From Rhizobium sp. BK196 (GTDB lineage: Bacteria; Pseudomonadota; Alphaproteobacteria; Rhizobiales; Rhizobiaceae), in the NCBI RefSeq assembly GCF_014193255.1, contig NZ_JACHZB010000010.1, positions 124,001 through 188,000 of the forward strand: a stretch of DNA of 64,000 nucleotides, in the 5' to 3' direction. The notes beneath the pieces were generated by a model that was given only the letters and a program-made list of their open reading frames with translations, had not been told where the DNA came from and searched no databases. The position numbers and the translations under genes were made by a program. Below are positions 42,260 to 49,215 of the stretch, in pieces; positions within the stretch are counted from its first letter, which is position 1; each line of letters starts with the position of its first letter.

Positions 42260-42615
42260 CCATGATCGAGCGCATTGCTGCCTTCCTGAAGGATCGCGAT
42301 GAGTGCCTGACACCAGATGAGGCAGATGATGCGGAGCGCATCGAGAGTGCGCGAGAGATACTGCGGGCTGTCATTGGGCCGGAGCGATCGATTGACCTTG
42401 CTGAGATCCTGGCGGCGATCGGCGAGGAAAGCATGATCATGCAGCCTGGCATAACCATGACAATGAAGCACGAACCGCGGCCGAAAGGCGCATGCCGGGC
42501 ATGTGGTGCCACGCAGACGCTACGGGGGAAGCCGTTGACCGGCCGCTATTGCTCGCCACGATGCAGAGAGGCAGGGCCATCACGCTATACAGGCCCATTT
42601 GAGGTGCGCAGATGA
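42256..42615 (+). CDS. Small phage protein with C-terminal zinc-ribbon motif
   Basis: 119 residues. The acidic helical N-terminal half has MTMIERIAAFLKDRDECLTP and RSIDLAEILAAIGEE. The C-terminal half has four Cys in a zinc-finger layout (CRACGATQTLRG then YCSPRCREAG). Function unknown; nucleic acid binding is possible. Overlaps its neighbours by ATGA on both sides, so the three genes are coupled. Confidence 0.65.
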   Translation: MTMIERIAAFLKDRDECLTPDEADDAERIESAREILRAVIGPERSIDLAEILAAIGEESMIMQPGITMTMKHEPRPKGACRACGATQTLRGKPLTGRYCSPRCREAGPSRYTGPFEVRR

Positions 42616-42815
42616 CCATTCCCGATTTCTGGCTTGGACACCACCAGAGCCAACAGGTGAAGGCACAGGAGATACTGGATCGCATCAAACCGACGATCAT
42701 CGGCATCGATATTGGCACCATAGATGCGTCATGCGAGGCAGTATTTGAGCAGCAGCCGGATGGTTCGCTCAAGCTGATCGAGATGCACACCTATTACCGC
42801 ACGATCGACGGCTGA
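42612..42815 (+). CDS. Small phage protein (67 aa)
   Basis: 67 residues. MTIPDFWLGHHQSQQVKAQE, then RIKPTIIGIDIGTIDASCEA and a hydrophilic end. The IGIDIGTID phrase resembles the start of an actin/RNase H-like beta hairpin, but the protein is far too short for that fold. Translationally coupled to the previous gene (ATGA). Confidence 0.55.
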   Translation: MTIPDFWLGHHQSQQVKAQEILDRIKPTIIGIDIGTIDASCEAVFEQQPDGSLKLIEMHTYYRTIDG

Positions 42816-42817
42816 AC

Positions 42818-42922
42818 GTGTTCAACCGCTACACGCCACATCTTATCATCATGGTCATGCTCGGCCTTGCGGTGCTGCTATATCACCTGTCGATGTGGCT
42901 GTGGTCGTTGCTGCCGAGTTGA
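42818..42922 (+). CDS. Possible 34-residue single-span membrane peptide
   Basis: GTG start 2 nt after the previous stop. The product is one hydrophobic helix (HLIIMVMLGLAVLLYHLSMW) and ends SLLPS. No ribosome site beyond coupling. Listed because the whole frame is a membrane helix and directly follows a coupled operon. Confidence 0.4.
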   Translation: MFNRYTPHLIIMVMLGLAVLLYHLSMWLWSLLPS

Positions 42923-42944
42923 TGGCATGATGAGAACACGCTTT

Positions 42945-43439
42945 TCACGCCTCGACCTGCTTCTTCTTGCGCGGACGGCGCGGCAGATCCACCAGCACGA
43001 TTCCAACCTTTAGCCCGCCGATCCACAGCGGGAATATCTCAGGACCGAGCCCGCGGCCTTGCGGCCGGCCGAAATTCTCCAGCTTCGACGTGTAGCCCTC
43101 CTGCATGCCTGATCGTGCATCCAGCTCGATCGAGGAGATGCCGAGCTTGTTGCGGCGATCGGTCAGCGCGGACACGAGCTGATCGTAATCGGTGATGACG
43201 CCGGATACCGGCTTGAGGCCGACAAGCTTTCCGTCGAGATCCGGATCATGGCCGCCGCGGGCCGCTTCCCACTTCGCCAGATCATATTCGCTGAAGTACC
43301 GGCGCTTGTTGATGATGACCGGCTCCGGGAATGTGGCATCGGCCTTCATCCACCGCCAAAGGGTGTTGCGAGCAATGCCGAAACGCGCACAAACATCCTC
43401 GACCGGCAGATATTTTTCGTTTTTCGCCAACGCGTTCAT
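42945..43439 (-). CDS. AlpA/MerR-like DNA-binding protein
   Basis: 164 residues. A winged HTH lies near the N-terminus (about residues 8-55): KYLPVEDVCARFGIARNTLW, then RYFSEYDLAKWEAAR. A domain with YDQLVSALTDRRNKLGISSI and a Lys/Arg-rich C-terminus (PRRPRKKKQVEA) follows. Probably a regulator or replication accessory protein at the far end of the leftward early operon. ATG 43439 is preferred over the GTG at 43466. Three 10-bp-spaced TTCCA repeats precede it. Confidence 0.65.
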   Translation of the reverse strand: MNALAKNEKYLPVEDVCARFGIARNTLWRWMKADATFPEPVIINKRRYFSEYDLAKWEAARGGHDPDLDGKLVGLKPVSGVITDYDQLVSALTDRRNKLGISSIELDARSGMQEGYTSKLENFGRPQGRGLGPEIFPLWIGGLKVGIVLVDLPRRPRKKKQVEA

Positions 43440-43469
43440 GTTCCAAACCGTTCCAATGCGTTCCACTAC
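43440..43469. repeat. Three 10-bp tandem GTTCCA repeats
   Basis: gTTCCAAACC, gTTCCAATGC and gTTCCACTAC lie end to end with exact 10-bp (one helical turn) spacing, in the gap between the stop at 43473 and the ATG at 43439. Confidence 0.6.
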
Positions 43470-43472
43470 GTC

Positions 43473-44117
43473 TCAGAATTCCACGTCCTGAAATTCAGGC
43501 TCTGGAGATGGCAGGGGCTGCTCTTCAGCGACCGGATCAGGCTCGAACATGTCGGCGCGAAGGATCTCCTGCATTTCGTCGTCAGGGATCGGCTGAGGCT
43601 CAGGCGCATAGAGCGAGCCAGGCGGCCCATACCAGGCGCCGAGGATGCCGACATACGTGCTGCCCGGAGGCACTTTGCCCTTGCTCGACGTACCAGCGCT
43701 GAAGCTTTCGCACTCGAACAGAAACTTGCGCCCTTCTGCCTGCATCCTCGCCTTGGCAGCATCGATGCGGTCCAGCAGCTTGAGCGTCGGGAGAGCGACC
43801 AGCCGGTTATCCTCGATCATCTGCCGTTCGGCCGCGAGATCGACCTGCCGCTGTACCGCCTCCATCTCGTCGCGGATTGCCGTGGACAGCTCGGCCGGCG
43901 ATGGCGCCCAGGCTTTCGGCATATCCTTCAGCTCGCCCCGAATTAGCTTGACCACCACAGCCTCGATGGCATGCTTGGTGCACTTGTGGCAGGCGATGAG
44001 GTAGCTTTCCATCAGCTCCTCAGGGTTAGCCTTTCGAGGCGGCAAGGCGCGGAAGAGCTTGCCGAGGGCCGTCGAAATCTCGATGCTCGTAGCTGGTCTC
44101 AATCGTCCGTCCGTCAT
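43473..44117 (-). CDS. Phage protein, possibly replication-associated
   Basis: 214 residues, acidic with a Pro/Glu-rich C-terminus (DPVAEEQPLPSPEPEF). The middle (HKCTKHAIEAVVVKLIRGEL, then KAWAPSPAELSTAIRDEMEA) fits the pattern of small phage proteins that follow replication initiators, but no family is certain. Start at ATG 44117; an upstream ATG (44150) has no ribosome site. It overlaps the preceding gene by 92 bp, unusually long for this compact but mostly 1-4 bp overlapping operon. Confidence 0.6.
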   Translation of the reverse strand: MTDGRLRPATSIEISTALGKLFRALPPRKANPEELMESYLIACHKCTKHAIEAVVVKLIRGELKDMPKAWAPSPAELSTAIRDEMEAVQRQVDLAAERQMIEDNRLVALPTLKLLDRIDAAKARMQAEGRKFLFECESFSAGTSSKGKVPPGSTYVGILGAWYGPPGSLYAPEPQPIPDDEMQEILRADMFEPDPVAEEQPLPSPEPEFQDVEF

Positions 44118-44709
44118 CGTCGTAATCCCTGAATTCTCTGGCTTTGGCATTGAAAAGATCGGCTAGATCCGGCTCACGCTGTGGCGGTGGCTGGCCGCGA
44201 GGCATGGTGCGATTGTCCAGCCATTCCGGCTCGAAGCCCTGCCAGCCGTTGGCGATCATCGCATCGGCCGCCGAGTTCGGATCAGCGCAACGAGCAAACT
44301 TTCCGGCGAGCAGCTTAGCGGCGTGGGCTGTGAGCGGCTTGCCTATCCGCTGGCGATGCTCGAACACGGCATCGACGTGGATGGGGTCGAGAACAACCAT
44401 CAGCTCTGACCGGGGCGTTGGTTTTGCCGTGGGGGAAGAGCCCCCTTTAGGGGGCGAAGGGGGTATGGATTGATGGGGTTTAGGAGAAGGGGGTGTGGGG
44501 GAAGAACCTTCAGGGGAAGAAAGGGCGTCACCAGCGTCACAAACCGTAACGCGTGACGCCTTGTTACGCCTGTAACGCTCCTGACGTAACGCCGCAGATG
44601 AGCGCTTCTTCTCCGGCGGGTTGGATTCGTAGATCTCGGCAGCCTTCAACGCATCCTCGAGAGAGAACCCGGCATCGACCATCTGGCGGATGAATGTGAC
44701 TGTGCTCAT
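44026..44709 (-). CDS. Phage protein, possible replication initiator-like
   Basis: 227 residues. The N-terminal helical/HTH-like part (QMVDAGFSLEDALKAAEIYE) and basic stretch (SAALRQERYRRNKASR) are followed by a Pro/Ser-rich linker (about residues 65-100) and a C-terminal helical domain (GKPLTAHAAKLLAGKFARCA, NGWQGFEPEWLDNR). This layout (basic N-domain, linker, small C-domain) is common in phage replication proteins that load helicase, but there is no helicase or polymerase motif in the window. Start overlaps the previous stop (ATGA). Confidence 0.6.
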   Translation of the reverse strand: MSTVTFIRQMVDAGFSLEDALKAAEIYESNPPEKKRSSAALRQERYRRNKASRVTVCDAGDALSSPEGSSPTPPSPKPHQSIPPSPPKGGSSPTAKPTPRSELMVVLDPIHVDAVFEHRQRIGKPLTAHAAKLLAGKFARCADPNSAADAMIANGWQGFEPEWLDNRTMPRGQPPPQREPDLADLFNAKAREFRDYDDDGRTIETSYEHRDFDGPRQALPRLAASKG

Positions 44710-45350
44710 TCAGCGGCCTCCAACGCAAGGCTGGCTGACCTCGCCATAGAAATGAGCAGATCGCGGAAAGGTGCCGGCGTACCGATGCGAGGCGAGCTGT
44801 CCGTACCGCCGCCGCGGGCGCCTACCTCTCCGAGCCGCTTGGCTCGCTGTAGCCCCATGCGAGCGACAACTGCGGGGTCGAACGATGGCTCGCTGTAGCC
44901 CCATGCGAGCGACGGCAATTCGACACCGAAGGCATAGATGAGCGTAGGCTTGCGAGCATAATGCCCGTATCGGCCTTGCTCGACACAGCATGTCCATCCG
45001 CCGAGGAAATCAGCCATGATCCAACCACCGGCACGATCAGGCGTGTTTAGATCGAAGTGTGGCCACGCCAAAGAGCCCCACGGATGCTCAAGCACGCCGC
45101 CATAGGTGCGCACCGCGGAGAGCGCGGCAGCGAAGCATCCAGCATCGTCCCCGAGCTTCTTGCGCGCGCCTGTAGTCTTTACGGTCAGAGGCTGTCCGAA
45201 CCACATCTTGCCCCAGCGCTGGCATGGAGGATGAGCCACAACAGGCCATGGGCCGGCATATTGACGGGCATCGCGCTCCTCATCCCAAGGATCGACACCA
45301 TCAAGACCGTAATAGGAACCGTTCTTCTGGACGTAGAGGGCTGAGATCAT
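44706..45350 (-). CDS. Phage protein with PPCQ motif, methyltransferase-like
   Basis: 214 residues. MISALYVQKNGSYYGLDGVD, then VVAHPPCQRWGKMWFG (Pro-Pro-Cys-Gln as in motif IV of cytosine-5 methyltransferases), GGVLEHPWGSLAW and the C-terminal PAPFRDLLISMARS. Related proteins are widespread in phages and sometimes annotated as DNA methyltransferases; without a clear SAM motif the activity is uncertain. A 28-bp exact direct repeat inside it is read in two different frames (see findings). ATG 45350 overlaps the previous stop (TGATG). Confidence 0.65.
   Translation of the reverse strand: MISALYVQKNGSYYGLDGVDPWDEERDARQYAGPWPVVAHPPCQRWGKMWFGQPLTVKTTGARKKLGDDAGCFAAALSAVRTYGGVLEHPWGSLAWPHFDLNTPDRAGGWIMADFLGGWTCCVEQGRYGHYARKPTLIYAFGVELPSLAWGYSEPSFDPAVVARMGLQRAKRLGEVGARGGGTDSSPRIGTPAPFRDLLISMARSASLALEAAE
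44840..44867. repeat. 28-bp direct repeat, copy 2 (minus-strand order)
   Basis: Identical to 44886-44913. In the gene on the minus strand this copy reads VARMGLQRA. Confidence 0.9.
44886..44913. repeat. 28-bp direct repeat, copy 1 (minus-strand order)
   Basis: Identical to 44840-44867, offset 46 bp (not a multiple of 3). In the gene this copy reads SLAWGYSEP. Confidence 0.9.
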
Positions 45351-45775
45351 CAATCCACCTCAGCCAACCGTCGATCGCGGTTCTTGAATTTGCCCTTGGA
45401 GCGGCGATTGCGTTTGAGGATCTCGCGCCGCATGCTGTCACGGCTCTGCTGCTTGATCTTGCCGAGCTGACCAATGCGCTCGTCTCGTTGTTCGTCGGTG
45501 AGGATCGTGACGACGAAGCCCTGGCGGATGATGTAGGCAAACCCATCGAGGCGAACGCAGACGTTCTGGAAGCCCGCCATGCACATGAGCATGACAGGTT
45601 TTGACATGATCAGTTCTTTGACAGCATCCACCGGCAGCTCGGCACGCTCGCAGCAGAACGCCACACGCTCCCTGTCGCATGAGAACGGCTGCCCGGCGCA
45701 CCAATCATCCACCGGTAGGTTGAGCACGCGCTGCAGGTAGCGGAGAACGGCGTGGTTGGTGACCCTATCGAGCAT
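45350..45775 (-). CDS. Phage protein of unknown function
   Basis: 141 residues. MLDRVTNHAVLRYLQRVLNL, DWCAGQPFSCDRERVAFCCE and QNVCVRLDGFAYIIRQGFVV, followed by a long basic helix (KRNRRSKGKFKNRDRR). The N-terminal part (itxHAvlRylqRv.g) looks like that of small phage DNA-associated proteins. GGAGG lies 6 nt before the ATG at 45775; the frame continues to 45895 without protein character. It overlaps the upstream methyltransferase gene by 11 bp. Confidence 0.6.
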   Translation of the reverse strand: MLDRVTNHAVLRYLQRVLNLPVDDWCAGQPFSCDRERVAFCCERAELPVDAVKELIMSKPVMLMCMAGFQNVCVRLDGFAYIIRQGFVVTILTDEQRDERIGQLGKIKQQSRDSMRREILKRNRRSKGKFKNRDRRLAEVD

Positions 45776-46316
45776 CCACCACCTCCCGCCCGATGAACTT
45801 CGGCCCGCCGGTGTGCTGGGCGTGGAAGCGGTACCAGCTAACGTTATCGAGGCTCTTGTGCTTCGAGCCTTCAATCCAGCGAACCTTGCCGACACTGACG
45901 ATATGGCTGCAGCGGTTCAGAAGGTCCGGCGTCTTCGGCTGCACGCCGGGACGCGTATCCATGGTGGTGTGCGCCCAGTCGGCATCGAGGATGATCCATG
46001 TGGGCGCGATCTTCATGCACCGCACGATGAGCGGATGGAGGATTTCCCGCGTCCAAGGGAAATTGCTGATGATAGCATCGAAGGTCGCTTCATCTTCGAA
46101 GCGATGCGTCATCGCATCATAGCCATATGAAATGTCGCCCTCGTAGGCGCAAACATAGCCATGCCGTTGCAGATGGCCGACCAGATGCCCCTCGCCGGCA
46201 CAAGGCTCCGCGAATGTCTCGACGCCGTGCAGATGCGGCAGGAGAGGCAAGACGGCCTCATACGGCGTCGGATAGAAGTCTTTCTCGACGCGCGCGAAAT
46301 TCGACCTTTTGCCCAT
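45765..46316 (-). CDS. SAM-dependent DNA methyltransferase-like protein
   Basis: 183 residues. DFYPTPYEAVLPLLPHL, then SAM motif I TFAEPCAGEGHLVGHL and motif IV FDAIISNFPWTREIL (an NPPW variant). This is the arrangement of phage DNA N6-adenine methyltransferase-like proteins (gamma-type order, SAM motif before catalytic motif). Because the catalytic tetrad is SNFPW rather than (D/N)PPW, activity needs testing. ATG at 46316 overlaps the preceding stop (TGATG). Confidence 0.75.
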   Translation of the reverse strand: MGKRSNFARVEKDFYPTPYEAVLPLLPHLHGVETFAEPCAGEGHLVGHLQRHGYVCAYEGDISYGYDAMTHRFEDEATFDAIISNFPWTREILHPLIVRCMKIAPTWIILDADWAHTTMDTRPGVQPKTPDLLNRCSHIVSVGKVRWIEGSKHKSLDNVSWYRFHAQHTGGPKFIGREVVDAR

Positions 46317-46855
46317 CACGCCACCTTCCTGATGAGGTGATCGACCAGCCGTTCAGACTTGGTGCCGGGACCGTGGCAGAGCTTGTGGTGATAGGGGCAG
46401 TAGGAGGAGTCGCGATCGGTGGTGTTGCCGCAGAACAGTGTGTGTTCTTTCTCGCCACTGACAGCGTAGCGGCAGTCGTTCCATTCGAGATCGAGCAGCG
46501 ACAGGTTCTTGGGATTGGGCCGGTAGACATCATCGAAGGACACCGGCTTCGGTGCCTCCATGAACTTGACCACCTCGGCCACCATGACCGGGTTATCCTT
46601 CGGCTTCGGCTGCCGAGGAGCGCGCATCAGCGGCTTTTTCACCGCCGCTCCGGCGTGCGGGCCACGAAGCGGAATATCCTTCAGCTTCTCGCCATGGCGA
46701 GCATAATAGCCAATCACCGCATTGCGGCTGACCTTGTGGCCGTGCAGCTCGAACAGCTTACGGGCGATGGTGGCGGCGGTACCGGTGCATTTCGGATATG
46801 CCTCGCGGATAGCCTCAAGCTTCTGCTCGATCTTCAGTAATTGCCAGCTGCTCAT
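46316..46855 (-). CDS. GcrA-like transcriptional regulator
   Basis: 179 residues. The N-terminal HTH (about residues 15-50: ATIARKLFELHGHKVSRNAV, then IGYYARHGEKL) resembles the NAVIGKxxRLGL DNA-binding part of GcrA. The C-terminus has LSLLDLEWNDCRYAVSGEKE and Cys/His pairs (FCGNTTDRDSSYCPYHH), as in the sigma-interacting, CxxC/H part of GcrA. Chromosomal GcrA activates cell-cycle genes at CcrM-methylated promoters in alphaproteobacteria. This phage copy may redirect host transcription, which is inference. GAGGG precedes ATG 46855; follows the RusA gene by 7 bp. Confidence 0.8.
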   Translation of the reverse strand: MSSWQLLKIEQKLEAIREAYPKCTGTAATIARKLFELHGHKVSRNAVIGYYARHGEKLKDIPLRGPHAGAAVKKPLMRAPRQPKPKDNPVMVAEVVKFMEAPKPVSFDDVYRPNPKNLSLLDLEWNDCRYAVSGEKEHTLFCGNTTDRDSSYCPYHHKLCHGPGTKSERLVDHLIRKVA

Positions 46856-46862
46856 GGTGCCC

Positions 46863-47309
46863 TCACAGTTCAATGACAGGCGCCGGCACACCCGCGAGGC
46901 TGATAACCTCAACGATGAGACCGGCTTTGTTTCCGAGAATTTTCCAGCAGGACGAAAAGGAAACCTGCGCGTCGTCGGCGTAGGCGATCGTGTTCAGAGC
47001 GTCCTTCACGATCTTGGTGATGTTATCGCAGTCGGGCTTGGTCATCTTCCAGCCACCATCAACGGCATTGCGCCGCGCCTTGGTGGTGGTCTTCGGCCAG
47101 AGGTAAACCGCGACAATCTTGAGCTGCAGCGGACCTTCGAGCGGCCCGGGAAATGCTTCCATCTGCCGAAAAGCCTCGGCGCGGATCATGCCCATGTAAT
47201 CCTGCTGACGCTTGGGCGTGAACTTGTGGGTGGTCTTGCCGCCACCAGCACGAGCCCATGGCACCACATCGCCAGGAATGATGAACTTGATCCGCGCCGC
47301 TACTGCCAT
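46863..47309 (-). CDS. rusA: RusA-family Holliday junction resolvase
   Basis: 148 residues. The catalytic Asp-rich motif is KPDCDNITKIVKDALNT-IAYADDAQV (Asp in PDxDN and the YxDDxQV pair), exactly as in RusA endonucleases. VVPWARAGGGKTTHKFTP near the N-terminus also matches. It resolves recombination or replication junctions before packaging. It is part of the leftward early operon between the FtsK-gamma-like gene and the GcrA-like gene. Confidence 0.9.
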   Translation of the reverse strand: MAVAARIKFIIPGDVVPWARAGGGKTTHKFTPKRQQDYMGMIRAEAFRQMEAFPGPLEGPLQLKIVAVYLWPKTTTKARRNAVDGGWKMTKPDCDNITKIVKDALNTIAYADDAQVSFSSCWKILGNKAGLIVEVISLAGVPAPVIEL

Positions 47310-47311
47310 CG

Positions 47312-47992
47312 TCAGGCCGCCTCAGGTGCGTCTGACGGGTCCGCGTCTGGCAGTGTCGGGTCGAGCGGCGCCACGAGGATTTCGCGCTTACCGCTGGTGT
47401 CAGCCGGGCCAACGACGCCTTCCTTCTCCATCCGCTCGATGAGCGATGCGGCACGGTTGTAGCCGATCGACAACGTGCGCTGGATGAACGAGGTCGATGC
47501 CTTGCCGCTTTGCCTGATGGCGACAACGGCGCGGTCGTATTGCTCGTCCTCGGCTTCCTCGTCATCCGACGTGCCGGGCAGCTCAGGCTGATCCTTGTCG
47601 GCCTTGGCCTCTGCCTTCGCACCCATGAAACCCTCAGGGCTGGCAAAGATGATAATGGCGGGCTGGCCGATGTTTTCGGCGATCTTCTCGATGTTCGCGA
47701 CGGAAGATCCGGCAATCAGTTCTGCCTTGATCTCATCCTTGACCGTGAACTTTGCGATCCGGCCGAACATCGGTTCATTGCCGTTGCTGGCGACGATCGC
47801 CACGGCCTTGCGCACGAGGGTTTCGCATGCATTTCCGATGGCATAGATCTTATCGGCCTGCGCCTTTTCGCTCATCTTCGACCATGGTGTTTCCATGCTC
47901 CTGACATGCATCAGCATGGCATCGCGGAGATCGCCGAAAAGGGTATCTGCTGCGAGATCGAGGGCATCATCCTCGTTGTTCTCTTCTGTCAT
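47312..47992 (-). CDS. Phage protein with C-terminal FtsK-gamma-like winged helix
   Basis: 226 residues. Residues about 1-150 are helical/acidic and of unknown fold (SEKAQADKIYAIGNACETLV, FTVKDEIKAELIAGSSVANI). The C-terminal about 60 residues (AVVAIRQSGKASTSFIQRTL, GYNRAASLIERMEKEGVVGP) are an FtsK gamma winged-helix domain, which in FtsK reads KOPS/oriented DNA. The stand-alone combination suggests a DNA-binding replication or recombination protein. ATG 47992 with AGGAG 9 nt upstream; it overlaps the upstream stop (ATGA). Confidence 0.7.
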   Translation of the reverse strand: MTEENNEDDALDLAADTLFGDLRDAMLMHVRSMETPWSKMSEKAQADKIYAIGNACETLVRKAVAIVASNGNEPMFGRIAKFTVKDEIKAELIAGSSVANIEKIAENIGQPAIIIFASPEGFMGAKAEAKADKDQPELPGTSDDEEAEDEQYDRAVVAIRQSGKASTSFIQRTLSIGYNRAASLIERMEKEGVVGPADTSGKREILVAPLDPTLPDADPSDAPEAA

Positions 47993-48192
47993 CGTCCATC
48001 GCTCCTGATGCTCTTCAGTCGGTTGACCTGCGGACGCATGAAGAGCTTTGCGCCGGGCAGGTGCTCGACCGCCATCTGGCAGTCGATATCGGTCTGGTTG
48101 GGAACCACGCCGCAGCAATCGCAAATGAGGCCGGCGTTGAGCACGGCATCACATTCGGGGCAGCGTGGGAGACGGCGAAGGGCGGCGGGCAT
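47989..48192 (-). CDS. Small zinc-finger-like phage protein
   Basis: 67 residues. LRRLPRCPECDAVLNAGLIC-DCCGVVP has a C-x2-C ... C-x-C-C layout consistent with a zinc ribbon, followed by a basic tail. Function unknown. Overlaps both neighbours by 1-4 bp (TGATG upstream, ATGA downstream), so it is embedded in the leftward early operon. Confidence 0.6.
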   Translation of the reverse strand: MPAALRRLPRCPECDAVLNAGLICDCCGVVPNQTDIDCQMAVEHLPGAKLFMRPQVNRLKSIRSDGR

Positions 48193-48311
48193 CAGAACAC
48201 CCGATGGCGGCGTTGGCGGGTGACAGCGAGAGCATCGCGCACCAGCACCAGGCCGAAATAGAAGTTGATCGACAGCCAGAGACCGACAGCGCAGATGATG
48301 AGCGTGCTCAT
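48192..48311 (-). CDS. Small single-span membrane protein (39 aa)
   Basis: MSTLIICAVGLWLSINFYFG followed by LVLVRDALAVTRQRRHRVF: one membrane helix and a basic cytoplasmic-like tail. The frame is too short for usual gene calling, but it overlaps both neighbours (ATGA upstream, TGATG downstream) in a coupled operon. Confidence 0.55.
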   Translation of the reverse strand: MSTLIICAVGLWLSINFYFGLVLVRDALAVTRQRRHRVF

Positions 48312-48487
48312 TCCTGCCCCCGGATGTTCTCGTGCTTGGTCACGATGAGATCGGCGCTCGAGCGACCACGCAGTGGCGAAAGGTCCGGACGCTTCCAGAG
48401 CATCAGCCCGCAGTTCTTGAAGAACACCGACAGGGTGTTGCAGGCAGATGAGGCCCGAAGAAAGCAGTCGACTATGAAACCTCGCAT
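48308..48487 (-). CDS. Small phage protein (59 aa)
   Basis: 59 residues. MRGFIVDCFLRASSACNTLS and KNCGLMLWKRPDLSPLRGRS, three Cys, basic. Strong ribosome site (AAGGAGGAGA) just upstream, and the start overlaps the previous stop (TGATG). Function unknown. Confidence 0.65.
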   Translation of the reverse strand: MRGFIVDCFLRASSACNTLSVFFKNCGLMLWKRPDLSPLRGRSSADLIVTKHENIRGQE

Positions 48488-48858
48488 CACATCTCCTCCT
48501 TGAGCGCGTCGAGCTGCTTGCGAAGAAACTCCTGCTTCGCTTCGAGCTCGGCGATGTGGACACCGCGGCGGAATTCCTTCCACCAGCGAGTGCCGGAACC
48601 GGCCATGATCTCCTGAAGAAGCTCGAACCCGGCGTCAGACCGCAGCAGGTTCACGAGAGCGTCGGCGCCCGGCTCAGTGCGCCCTTCGAGCCACAATTCA
48701 GCGGCTCGCATGCTGATTTGCGCGCGACCAGCAAGGTTTGCGGCGGTCTTTGAGGGCCAGAGACGGCGAGCGAGGCCACAAACGGCGTCAACATACCGAA
48801 TCCCACTACGACGGTTCCCGAATCCACCTTCGGAAAAGAAAGACGATTGTGAGGACAT
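48487..48858 (-). CDS. Phage protein, possible DNA-binding regulator (CII-position)
   Basis: 123 residues. GIRYVDAVCGLARRLWPSKT, then AANLAGRAQISMRAAELWLE looks like a helix-turn-helix that recognises DNA. A helical tail is rich in Glu/Lys (AELEAKQEFLRKQLDALKEE). Position directly behind the Cro-like gene is that of cII or similar early regulators. The ATG at 48858 overlaps the stop of the Cro-like gene (TGATG). Confidence 0.6.
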   Translation of the reverse strand: MSSQSSFFSEGGFGNRRSGIRYVDAVCGLARRLWPSKTAANLAGRAQISMRAAELWLEGRTEPGADALVNLLRSDAGFELLQEIMAGSGTRWWKEFRRGVHIAELEAKQEFLRKQLDALKEEM

Positions 48859-49109
48859 CAAGCGGCCTCGACCGAGGAAGCTTGATCTGGGGCGTCAAAC
48901 AGATCAGGCCGAAGTATCCACTTCGGTACCTTTCCTTCAGAAGCCTTGTGAATTGCGACTGCCACCTCAGGAGAGGTTTCAGCCTCGCGGTTCAGGAATC
49001 TCGAAATCGACTGCTGAGAAGAGCAGCCGATCGCTTCAACAAGTTTCGCCTGCGAGCCAAAAAACTCGATGGCAGAAACCATTCCAGGGTGCTGTTCAGC
49101 CTCTTGCAT
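48858..49109 (-). CDS. Cro/YdaS-like DNA-binding protein
   Basis: 83 residues. AIEFFGSQAKLVEAIGCSSQ, then SISRFLNREAETSPEVAVAI is a Cro/YdaS-type HTH, followed by a short basic/acidic tail. It is first in the leftward early operon, divergent from the S24 repressor and behind a promoter covered by two operators. By position it is the lytic-side regulator. Confidence 0.75.
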   Translation of the reverse strand: MQEAEQHPGMVSAIEFFGSQAKLVEAIGCSSQQSISRFLNREAETSPEVAVAIHKASEGKVPKWILRPDLFDAPDQASSVEAA

Positions 49110-49122
49110 GAACTACTCGCTG

Positions 49123-49149
49123 TAACGGGATTGGTCTTAAAACCCGTTA
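49123..49149. repeat. Inverted repeat overlapping the leftward promoter -10 and leader
   Basis: TAACGGG (49123-49129) and CCCGTTA (49143-49149), 13-bp spacer. It overlaps the -10 of the Cro-gene promoter and could be an operator for the Cro-like protein or a leader hairpin. Confidence 0.5.
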
Positions 49150-49174
49150 TAACTCTAAATCGAGTAACTTGCAA
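49146..49174 (-). promoter_or_regulatory. Early leftward promoter of the Cro-like gene
   Basis: Minus strand: TTGCAA (49174-49169), 17-nt spacer, TATAAC (49151-49146). One operator overlaps the -35 and another fills the spacer. Confidence 0.7.
49152..49165. promoter_or_regulatory. Repressor operator A (ACTCTAAATCGAGT)
   Basis: One of five related sites; lies between -35 and -10 of the leftward early promoter. Confidence 0.7.
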
Positions 49175-49180
49175 TCGAGT
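49167..49180. promoter_or_regulatory. Repressor operator B (ACTTGCAATCGAGT)
   Basis: Shares the TCGAGT half-site. Starts 15 bp after operator A; overlaps the -35 of the leftward promoter. Confidence 0.65.
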
Positions 49181-49209
49181 TGGATTGAGTACCCGAAATC
49201 GGGTAGATT
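49180..49209 (+). promoter_or_regulatory. Repressor gene promoter
   Basis: TTGGAT (49180-49185), 18-nt spacer, TAGATT (49204-49209). The expected transcription start coincides with the ATG at 49216, so the mRNA would be leaderless. Confidence 0.5.
49191..49204. promoter_or_regulatory. Repressor operator C (ACCCGAAATCGGGT)
   Basis: Symmetric 5-bp arms, 4-bp centre; lies between the -35 and -10 of the repressor promoter, suggesting autoregulation. Confidence 0.7.
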
Positions 49210-49215
49210 ATTTTT

